A stretch of 64,000 bases of DNA from Mucilaginibacter xinganensis (lineage in GTDB: Bacteria > Bacteroidota > Bacteroidia > Sphingobacteriales > Sphingobacteriaceae). A program made the position numbers and the translations under genes. The stretch is from positions 4,774,001-4,838,000 of the forward strand of contig NZ_CP022743.1 in the NCBI RefSeq assembly GCF_002257585.1. Direction: 5' to 3'. The notes under the pieces are model-generated. The model ran no database searches and had not been told where the DNA came from. It saw only the letters and a list, made by a program, of their open reading frames with translations. The stretch's first letter is position 1. Each line of letters begins with the position of its first letter. Below, piece by piece: positions 57,538 to 64,000 of the stretch.

Positions 57538-58554
57538 TCAAGGCTGCTCCAACAGCCAGCCCGAGGAAAAATTGTTAATAGGAGTTTTCGACTGGATCAA
57601 TACCCCATTGGCTGCAATACACAGGTACCCCCCCGTCATCAGGTTGCGGAACCTATATACATTCTGGTCGTTTGTGGTTTCCATGGTCCAATACCCTGCG
57701 CGGTCGGCATAGTTATCGGTAAACGTAACGTAGCCCCGCTGGTCAACCAGCAGATAATTTTCCTTCCACCGATTTTTTATACTAACATAATGGCTGTTGG
57801 GTATATCAAGTACCTGCCATTGCGCACTCCACCAGCCTGGATCAATATTTGTTGCCTGCGGCGGGCCCTGCTGGTTATTCAGGTACATATTATTAAAGCT
57901 GTTCTTAAGCTTTACAAATTCAAGCCCGTCGACCGGTTGTTGTTGAGGCGGCGGCGGTTGGTTGTATTGCCCGCCTGCTACGGGAACCAACTGCGGGCCA
58001 CCTACTGAAGCTGACGCAAGCGGTGTTAGCTGGCTGGCCAGGTAGGTTACCTGCACATCGGGAAGGGTATTTAAAGGCGTGATTAAAATGGCGGTTGTGC
58101 TTATGGTTTGGCCCGGTTTAATCCAATAACCTATCTGTACAAATTGCCTTATCCTGTCAACTTTTTTGGGGTCGCAATCATTCACCATTGCCAGCACGTT
58201 GCAGGCTTCGGCATTAATAATTGCTTCTTTTGATGTTAACCTGGCACCAGTTGCATTCACACAGTTAAACTGCGCCAATTGGTCTGATACGTTATTCAGA
58301 ACATTCCAGCCCTGTTTGTAGAGCATTATTTTACCCTGGTTAGTGGTGTTGCGAACATAAAAGCTCACAGCGTACCGACTAAAATCACCCTTGTTACCAA
58401 CGGCTTTTACTTCGGTCGATTTAATGACGTAACCCAGTTCAAGCCCGTCGACCAGTGCAGGCTGTTTATCTGTTACCGGGAAGGTAGCGGGCTGCGCTTT
58501 TAGGCCGCAGTAAATCAGCAAAAACAGGCTGATTAATAAAAATACTTTTTTCAT
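57538..58554 (-). CDS. Exported protein with C-terminal ricin-like beta-trefoil domain
   Basis: The 338-residue protein has a signal peptide (to about 21), an N-terminal beta domain (about 30-185) and a Pro/Gln-rich linker (QYNQPPPPQQQP). The C-terminal domain of about 125 residues has three similar units: FVKLKNSFNNMYLNNQ, VSIKNRWKENYLLVDQRGYV and YRFRNLMTGGYLCIAANGVL, each followed by W-containing strands (WQVLD, GYWTME, GWLLE). This is the threefold layout of ricin-type beta-trefoils, which commonly bind carbohydrate. Binding is inferred. The classical QxW motif is only partly kept (AQWQ). Confidence 0.8.
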   Translation of the reverse strand: MKKVFLLISLFLLIYCGLKAQPATFPVTDKQPALVDGLELGYVIKSTEVKAVGNKGDFSRYAVSFYVRNTTNQGKIMLYKQGWNVLNNVSDQLAQFNCVNATGARLTSKEAIINAEACNVLAMVNDCDPKKVDRIRQFVQIGYWIKPGQTISTTAILITPLNTLPDVQVTYLASQLTPLASASVGGPQLVPVAGGQYNQPPPPQQQPVDGLEFVKLKNSFNNMYLNNQQGPPQATNIDPGWWSAQWQVLDIPNSHYVSIKNRWKENYLLVDQRGYVTFTDNYADRAGYWTMETTNDQNVYRFRNLMTGGYLCIAANGVLIQSKTPINNFSSGWLLEQP

Positions 58555-58628
58555 TTTCGCCAGAGATTTAAATACAAGCCGGTTAATTACAACACGGCTT
58601 GTTGGTGTTTTTAGCAGATGTACTTATG

Positions 58629-59177
58629 TTATTGTTCGGCCACACTGCCAGAGATCGATCCGGTAACGTCAGTAATAACTGAATTCTTAGGATCTGTGTT
58701 ATCGAAATTGGATCCTTTGATCACTATTGATGGTAAAGTGAGTGAGATCTTTCCCGACGCGCTTACCGCAACTGTTAATGTTGAGCCGTCTAATCCGGTA
58801 GTCCCATAAATACCCTGTTTGGCTACAGTAACTTTATCTATAACTAAAGCAGCTACCTGTCCCGCCGCAATTTTTGTAGCATCACCAACTATAGTGTATG
58901 TCCCTGCTTTAGGTTTCGCGGTGCCTGCCCAGAAAAATATAATAGCCGCCTGTGCCGATTTATCAGATGACTGACCTGTTACACCCAGCGCATTCAGATC
59001 TTTTGTTCCCCCTGAAATGGAAGTTGCCGAATCAACAGCCGTTGTTTCCGTATAGGTATTTCCGTTAACCATAAACTTATAAGTGGTAGTGGTTGGTGTG
59101 GGGTCATTTTTGGTGCTGCACGAGTATGCAAAAAAGCATACGGCAACCAATACCATGTACATTACTTTCTTTTTCAT
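58629..59177 (-). CDS. Small lipoprotein of unknown function
   Basis: The 182-residue product has a lipoprotein signal (FFAYSC, Cys20), a Thr/Pro linker (PTPTTTT), then a beta-rich domain: YKFMVNGNTYTETTAVDSAT, AAIIFFWAGTAKPKAGTYTI and GKISLTLPSIVIKG. It resembles DUF6252-like Bacteroidota lipoproteins in pattern, with low certainty. It lies 37 bp after the OmpA-like gene stop, in the same transcriptional direction, so the two likely share a transcript. Confidence 0.8.
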   Translation of the reverse strand: MKKKVMYMVLVAVCFFAYSCSTKNDPTPTTTTYKFMVNGNTYTETTAVDSATSISGGTKDLNALGVTGQSSDKSAQAAIIFFWAGTAKPKAGTYTIVGDATKIAAGQVAALVIDKVTVAKQGIYGTTGLDGSTLTVAVSASGKISLTLPSIVIKGSNFDNTDPKNSVITDVTGSISGSVAEQ

Positions 59178-59214
59178 TGTGGTGATTTTTGAGTTTATTT
59201 ATTTTAATTGTTGT

Positions 59215-60477
59215 TTATTGTTTTACAAATTCAACCCTGCGGTTATTGGCTTTACCTTCGGGCGTAAGGTTATTGCTGATCGGTTTGGTGTCGCCAAAGC
59301 CTTTGGTGGTAAGGCGCGAGCCATCAATACCCATGTTTACCAGTTGTGACTTAACGGCATCGGCGCGTTGTTGCGAAAGCGTTGCATTGTGGGCTGCGCC
59401 GCCGCTGTTATCGGTATGGCCGTCAACCTCGAATTTTAAATCAGGATTATCTTTTAATATACCAACTATCATATTAAGGGTACCCATGCTTTCGGGCTTA
59501 ATAGTTGATTTATCAATATCAAAGTTTATTCCGTGGGTAATGATTTTAGCATCGGTGAATTTTTTACCCAGCATGTTCATACCCCCGCCATTGGCAACGC
59601 GAACATTGGCTATTATAATAGGGTTATTAGGGTCGCCTATACCCTCTATATCAAATGCATGGGGTTTGGTACCCAGGTTTGGCGCTACTGCAACGCGATA
59701 CTGGTCAACATATACCTTTAATTGGTTATTGCGGTAGGCGATGGCGATGTGGTGCCATTTATTCAGGTACCTTTCACTAAGAATGTCTGCGGGGATCTTG
59801 CCCTGCAAATCAAGGCCGGTTGTTTTATTTTCAATCCCGATTACGTCCGTAGCTATGGTTATACAGGCCTGGTCGCTTGATGCAGCAATTGCATTGGCGT
59901 TACTGTTATAGAAATATAATTTAGGGGGATACCCGCCGCTGCTATAATTATCAAACTCAATAGTAAATGCATCGCCCAGGTAAGACGGTGATTTAATTAA
60001 CGGACTAACGTGTGCATAATTACCATCTGTTAATAAAAATGCCGGCCTTCCCGCTATAGTATTCACCACCGCCTGGCCCGCGCCCAGGTTCCAGTGCGCC
60101 GGAAATTCGCCGTTCTGGTCATCAGCAAAACTATCGTCAAATATAATCTGGTCGCCTGGTACAAAATCGTAGTTGTTGTAGGCACTTATCGGGCCTTGCT
60201 GCATACCAATAGCGGTGCCTGACTGGGTTGGCGGCGGAAGGGCGACAGGTGCATTTGCGGTAGTTGCAGGGTCTGTTTTCTTCTTCTTTTTAAACAAGCC
60301 TTTTATTGCACCGGCTGCTTTGTTAACGCCATTGTCAATAGTGCTTGTTTCCGTGTTGTTAACTTCGCTGGTGCCTGCTTCTTTTGCTATCTCGCCCGGT
60401 TTTAGTATCTGTGCACTGCCAAGCTGGGTTAGCAAACCCAGTGCGGTTGTGGCAATTAAAATTTTAAAATACTTCAT
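59215..60477 (-). CDS. OmpA-family protein with internal LamG-like domain
   Basis: From Met at 60477 the product has 420 residues; the frame extends to 60525, but only the shorter form has a normal signal peptide (KYFKILIATTALGLLTQLGS). A basic helix and linker (NKAAGAIKGLFKKKKK) precedes a concanavalin/LamG-like sandwich (about 110-290: IIFDDSFADDQNGEFPAHWN, RYLNKWHHIAIAYRNNQLKV). A C-terminal OmpA domain (about 310-418) has INFDIDKSTIKPESM, VDGHTDNSGG and LTPEGKANNRRVEF, which bind peptidoglycan in the family. The protein would thus link the cell wall to a ligand-binding sandwich. It is the first gene of the exported-protein series. Confidence 0.9.
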   Translation of the reverse strand: MKYFKILIATTALGLLTQLGSAQILKPGEIAKEAGTSEVNNTETSTIDNGVNKAAGAIKGLFKKKKKTDPATTANAPVALPPPTQSGTAIGMQQGPISAYNNYDFVPGDQIIFDDSFADDQNGEFPAHWNLGAGQAVVNTIAGRPAFLLTDGNYAHVSPLIKSPSYLGDAFTIEFDNYSSGGYPPKLYFYNSNANAIAASSDQACITIATDVIGIENKTTGLDLQGKIPADILSERYLNKWHHIAIAYRNNQLKVYVDQYRVAVAPNLGTKPHAFDIEGIGDPNNPIIIANVRVANGGGMNMLGKKFTDAKIITHGINFDIDKSTIKPESMGTLNMIVGILKDNPDLKFEVDGHTDNSGGAAHNATLSQQRADAVKSQLVNMGIDGSRLTTKGFGDTKPISNNLTPEGKANNRRVEFVKQ

Positions 60478-60559
60478 AATATTGTTTTGTTTTATTAAAA
60501 TGAATAACCTTTTAATACTTATCACAATCCAAAAGTATCTTCCTGAACACCAATAGCAT

Positions 60560-60583
60560 ACTCCCTAAAAAGGGAGTTTTTTT
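60560..60583 (+). terminator. Terminator-like hairpin upstream of the kinase gene
   Basis: ACTCCCT and AGGGAGT form a perfect 7-bp stem around AAAA, followed by six T. It points along the plus strand but lies between two genes that read away from each other, so it ends no known gene. It could be a leader attenuator of the kinase-regulator operon or end a short unseen RNA. Confidence 0.55.
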
Positions 60584-60637
60584 ATGAGAAAATAAATCTC
60601 ACTTTTACATTGTTACATATATAATATACACTAATAC

Positions 60638-62629
60638 ATGAGGTACCTCTTGCTGCTTGCTTTTTGCGTGCTGCTTCTCCCTTTTAAAACCATTGCGCAG
60701 GACGATGGCGCAAAAGAGCGCGCAAAATATTTTACTGCCGTAAAAAACTCAATGGACGACAGCACCAAAATGATCAATCTGATTGCCCTGGGTTATAATG
60801 TGTTTGCCGGTAGCAAGCCTGATTCGGCGCTTTATTATTATGACATGGCTTATAAAATAGCTACGCGGTTAAAAAACAAAACAGGTTTGTTAAAATACTA
60901 TGCGTGTTATGGCGATGTACTAAGCTCGCAGGCAAAAAATTTTGAGGCAATAAACATGGCATTAAAAGCCGTAGCGCTGGCAGAAACTACCAATAATGAT
61001 TATTTTAAAGGGGCAGCCTACAATAATATTGCCGGATGTTATACCGATGCCTCGGATATTGAAAAGGCCTACGCCTATTATTTAAAGGCTGTTGCTGTCT
61101 ATGAACGTTTAGATGACAAAAAACACCTTGCCGCTGTTTATGCCAATATATTAGGCATCTTTTCTTCGGTAGGGCATTCCCCTCAGAAAGCGCTTGAATA
61201 TGGTTTAAAGGCAATTGAGGTTAGCAGGGCGGTTAACAATAAAATTGTGCTGCAGGAAGCGCTTTTAAACGTAAGCTTTGTTTATGTGAACTTGGGCGAG
61301 CCAGATAAAGCCTTAACCCTTATAAAGGAGGCAAAAGGAATTAGCGAAAAGTTAAATGACAGGATTGCCCTGTTAAGTGAATTGGTTGCATTCAATAATA
61401 TTTTTGCATTACAGGGAAAGTATGACTTATTAAAAAACTATACAGATGAGATAATGCTGCTGAGTAAAGAAACGGGGAATAAAAGAACTATTGCCGATGC
61501 TGATTACTTTTTAGCGCTGTACGCTTTTAATAAAGGAGACTATGTGTCCGCAAAATCACACCTTCAGGCATCTGTGGCTATTGCCCGCGAAACCGGTTCG
61601 GTTTTGGTTGAGGAGAAAGACTACAGCATACTTGGGGATGTTGAGCTGCTTACAGGCAACATTGCAGCATATCATCATAACCGGCTTTTGGAAGATTCAA
61701 TAAGAACAAAACTTCATGCTGACCAGATCTTAATCAATACCCAGGAGCTTGAAACAAAATATAACGTATCAAAAAAAGAGGCAGAAATAAATAACCTGAA
61801 TAAGGAAAAGCAGATCAGGGAACTTACTCTTCAAAAGCGCAGTATTTATATAGTGGTTTTAACTTGTGCAGTAGCAGTATTGCTTATTGTTGCCTGGCTA
61901 TTACGAAATAACAGTATCCGAAAGGAAAAGCTACTGATATCTGAGCGGGAATTAAAAGAGCAACAGATCCAGATCCTGGAAAAAGAAAAAGAACTTCTAT
62001 CAACACAAGCATTAATGGAGGGGCAGGAAGCGGAACGAAGCCGCCTTGCCAAAGACCTTCATGACGGGCTTGGGGGTATATTAACGGGTACTAAATATTC
62101 TTTAAGCAGTATGAAACAAAACATGATTATTAGTGCAGATAATGCTGCAGCCTTTGAAAAAACGATGAACATGCTGGATCAGTCAATTACCGAACTTAGG
62201 CGTGTGGCACATAACATGATGCCGGAAAGTTTGCTTAAATTGAGCCTGAACGATGCGCTTGAAGATTACTGCAACCAGGTAACAAACAGCGGTGCCCTGC
62301 CAATAACCTATCAAAGCTTCGGAATAGAGAAGCTTACTACCGATGAAGCTATAAAAATAGCTGTTTACCGCATTGTTCAGGAGTTAATAAACAATGTGGT
62401 AAAGCATGCCGCCGCCAAAAGCGCAATTGTTCAGATAGCACTTAAAGAAAATCTGTTAGGAATAACAGTTGAAGATGATGGTAAGGGTATTGAATTATCA
62501 GTGCTGTCAGTTGCAGAGGGTATGGGGTACAAAAATTTAAAGAGCCGGGTCGATTTTTTAAAAGGAAATATAGATGTGAAATCAGAGCCGGGTAAAGGAA
62601 CTTCAGTTTTTATTCAATTACCGGTTTAA
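60638..62629 (+). CDS. TPR-containing sensor histidine kinase (NarL-system type)
   Basis: The 663-residue protein has a signal peptide (to about 20), five to seven TPR-like units in the periplasmic part (about 50-345: AYNNIAGCYTDASDIEKAYA; VYANILGIFSSVGHSPQKAL), a membrane helix (about 404-424) and a coiled coil (430-465). The HisKA_3 domain has His475 in LAKDLHDGLGG. The HATPase (about 560-660) has ELINNVVKHA and DDGKGI. This type phosphorylates NarL/LuxR regulators, and one follows after 1 base. It is divergent from the OmpA-like gene by 160 bp, so it may control the exported-protein series. Confidence 0.93.
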   Translation: MRYLLLLAFCVLLLPFKTIAQDDGAKERAKYFTAVKNSMDDSTKMINLIALGYNVFAGSKPDSALYYYDMAYKIATRLKNKTGLLKYYACYGDVLSSQAKNFEAINMALKAVALAETTNNDYFKGAAYNNIAGCYTDASDIEKAYAYYLKAVAVYERLDDKKHLAAVYANILGIFSSVGHSPQKALEYGLKAIEVSRAVNNKIVLQEALLNVSFVYVNLGEPDKALTLIKEAKGISEKLNDRIALLSELVAFNNIFALQGKYDLLKNYTDEIMLLSKETGNKRTIADADYFLALYAFNKGDYVSAKSHLQASVAIARETGSVLVEEKDYSILGDVELLTGNIAAYHHNRLLEDSIRTKLHADQILINTQELETKYNVSKKEAEINNLNKEKQIRELTLQKRSIYIVVLTCAVAVLLIVAWLLRNNSIRKEKLLISERELKEQQIQILEKEKELLSTQALMEGQEAERSRLAKDLHDGLGGILTGTKYSLSSMKQNMIISADNAAAFEKTMNMLDQSITELRRVAHNMMPESLLKLSLNDALEDYCNQVTNSGALPITYQSFGIEKLTTDEAIKIAVYRIVQELINNVVKHAAAKSAIVQIALKENLLGITVEDDGKGIELSVLSVAEGMGYKNLKSRVDFLKGNIDVKSEPGKGTSVFIQLPV

Positions 62630-62630
62630 T

Positions 62631-63245
62631 ATGATAAAGATCATCCAGGTTGAGGACCATTGCTTAGTAACAGAAGGCGTAAGAACGTTTATTGCTGCAG
62701 AGCCTGACATGGAATATGCAGCATCATGCAACAGCGGCGAAAACTTGGTGCAGGTATTGCAAAGCCGGCAGCCTGATGTTATTTTGATGGATATAAACCT
62801 GCCTGATACAACAGGGATTGAGTTATGCAAGCTGGTAAAGGACAAATACCCGGGCGTAATGGTTTTAGCATTAAGTATAAATAACCAGCCGGGAATTATC
62901 CGTAAAATGACCGAAAGCGGTGCCAGCGGCTATGTTTTAAAAGACGCATCACGGCAGGAAATAATTGACGCTATAAGAACCGTGGCAAAAGGCAAAACAT
63001 ATTTCAGCCGTTCTGTATCCACAGCGCTGCGCAAAACCGATACCGCCGACCTGCCGCCTCTTACCCGCCGCGAAAGGGAAGTACTTGAGTTGATTGCCGA
63101 TGGCTATACCAACTCGCAAATTGCCGAGTCGCTTTTTGTGGATGTTACCACTATTGATTTTCACCGCAAAAACATGCTGTCGAAATATAAGGTAAAAAAT
63201 ACGGCAGCCTTGATAAAGGTGGCGGTTAGCAATAATTTAATTTGA
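62631..63245 (+). CDS. NarL/LuxR family response regulator
   Basis: The 204-residue protein has a receiver domain (1-120) with QVEDH near the start, phospho-acceptor Asp54 in ILMDINLP, and the conserved Lys in GYVLKDAS. The LuxR helix-turn-helix (about 143-203) includes LTRREREVLELIADGYTNSQ and TTIDFHRKNML. The start codon follows the kinase stop by one base, so the two are translationally coupled and form a cognate pair. Targets are not known; the divergent exported-protein series is the nearest candidate. Confidence 0.95.
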   Translation: MIKIIQVEDHCLVTEGVRTFIAAEPDMEYAASCNSGENLVQVLQSRQPDVILMDINLPDTTGIELCKLVKDKYPGVMVLALSINNQPGIIRKMTESGASGYVLKDASRQEIIDAIRTVAKGKTYFSRSVSTALRKTDTADLPPLTRREREVLELIADGYTNSQIAESLFVDVTTIDFHRKNMLSKYKVKNTAALIKVAVSNNLI

Positions 63246-63255
63246 TGCAGTGGTA

Positions 63256-64000
63256 TTAAATGCCCTGGGTTGCTATTTCATCAGGAAGTTGGTAGCTGCC
63301 GTTACCTGGCTGGGCTAATTCCCCTCTCCTGCTCCAAAAGTAAACTGCGGTAATAAGGCATATCACCGGTAATACAGCGCCAAACTCATCAATAAAATAT
63401 TTGGTGTGCCCGGTGTCTTTTGTAAGTGGCGAAAAAAAGTTCTGGATAAACAGGTTGTGGCTTGCATGAAGTATTGCTGCCGCCCATAAGCTGCCCGATT
63501 TGAGCCTGAACCAGGTAAAAACAAAGCTGATGCTTACCACCATAACCGTAAAACAGGTAAGCCCATACCAGGCAGGCGTGCCGCTGTTATAATCGGCAAA
63601 AATAAGGATTGGAAAATGCCAAAAGGCCCAGATAAAGCCCACAATTAATGAGGTTTTGGTGTAGCTGGCGTTTTTATACAATTCAGGCACTAAAAATCCG
63701 CGCCAGCCAATTTCCTCACCCAAACCGGTCGACAGGCTTGCCGCCATACCTATTATCCCCGTAAAAATAAAATAAAGAAATATGACCATTCCGTTTGGCA
63801 AATGATCCCACCCAAATGCTTTTGCAATTTGCGCTACCGCTTCGGCGTTATAAAAACCACCCCAGCCCGTTACCCAGATTATTAAATAGGCCACCAGGCT
63901 ATAAATCAGGGGCACCAGGTAAGCCCATAACATATATCGGGGATTGTTCCAGCCTCCCCAGCCAAGATTTGCGATTTTCCGTTTTAATATTTTACTGGTG
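63256..64000 (-). CDS. CPBP family intramembrane metalloprotease (partial, N-terminus beyond the window)
   Basis: The visible 247 codons have six or so membrane helices and all CPBP (Abi/Rce1-like) motifs: EEIGWRGF (EExxxR), FWHFP (FxxxH type) and HASHN (HxxxN type). The frame remains open without a stop from Met at 63933 to the edge; codons before it read NLGWGGWNNPRY, typical of this family ahead of the next helix, so the gene continues to the right. CPBP proteases cleave prenylated or peptide substrates and some protect against bacteriocins. It converges with the response regulator gene, 10 bp apart. Confidence 0.9.
   Translation of the reverse strand, partial: TSKILKRKIANLGWGGWNNPRYMLWAYLVPLIYSLVAYLIIWVTGWGGFYNAEAVAQIAKAFGWDHLPNGMVIFLYFIFTGIIGMAASLSTGLGEEIGWRGFLVPELYKNASYTKTSLIVGFIWAFWHFPILIFADYNSGTPAWYGLTCFTVMVVSISFVFTWFRLKSGSLWAAAILHASHNLFIQNFFSPLTKDTGHTKYFIDEFGAVLPVICLITAVYFWSRRGELAQPGNGSYQLPDEIATQGI

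Overview
The window comes from a Bacteroidota chromosome, most likely Sphingobacteriaceae and probably Mucilaginibacter. The evidence is the 16S sequence and an rRNA operon with Ile and Ala tRNAs in the spacer. Also typical are a SusC/SusD pair with FecR and an ECF sigma factor, GLPGLI and outer-membrane-barrel genes, a propeller-type hybrid histidine kinase, promoters of the TAnnTTTG type, and a general lack of Shine-Dalgarno sequences. No phage, integrase, transposase or CRISPR array was seen.

Layout. 0-4.5 kb: a lipoprotein, a Gfo/Idh/MocA oxidoreductase, and a membrane-anchored winged-helix regulator divergent from a secreted serine hydrolase. The regulator and hydrolase share an intergenic region with four 10-11 bp operator-like repeats. 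4.5-10.7 kb: a complete rRNA operon on the minus strand (16S, tRNA-Ile, tRNA-Ala, 23S, 5S) with two candidate promoters and a terminator. 10.7-15.7 kb: a GH106-like rhamnosidase, then a Crp/Fnr regulator, a peroxiredoxin-like protein and a DoxX-like membrane protein. 16.1-32.6 kb: a polysaccharide utilization locus read on the minus strand: ECF sigma, FecR, SusC with an STN domain, SusD, GH89, GH35, a heparan-alpha-glucosaminide N-acetyltransferase-like membrane protein, and GH92. A hairpin sits between susD and the enzymes. 32.8-40.8 kb: tRNA-Asn, a PfkB kinase, a 57-residue ORF with a strong ribosome binding site behind an 11-bp inverted repeat, a 1409-residue hybrid kinase, a receiver-like protein lacking its phospho-acceptor, a pirin and a second Crp/Fnr regulator. 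40.8-51.5 kb: a YdeI/OmpD-associated protein, a TonB-type barrel with a GLPGLI partner, a GH25 lysozyme, a YeiH-type transporter, an FG-GAP/UnbV repeat protein, a small helical exported protein and a second pirin. 51.6-60.5 kb: seven consecutive exported proteins on the minus strand, mostly of unknown function: a HExxH putative protease, three unknowns, a beta-trefoil protein, a small lipoprotein and an OmpA-type protein with a LamG-like domain. They are divergent from a TPR histidine kinase and LuxR-type regulator (60.6-63.2 kb). A CPBP membrane protease runs off the right edge.

How the genes may work together. The sigma/FecR/STN-SusC set forms a transport-coupled signalling circuit driving the locus. 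Its enzymes would remove terminal alpha-mannose, beta-galactose and alpha-GlcNAc. The acetyltransferase-like protein next to GH89 parallels the human lysosomal pair HGSNAT and NAGLU, suggesting acetylation of terminal glucosamine before cleavage. The 51.6-60.5 kb exported-protein locus with its divergent two-component pair is the best candidate here for an undescribed system; its function is not known. All functional statements rest on reading the sequence and family knowledge; no database search was possible.
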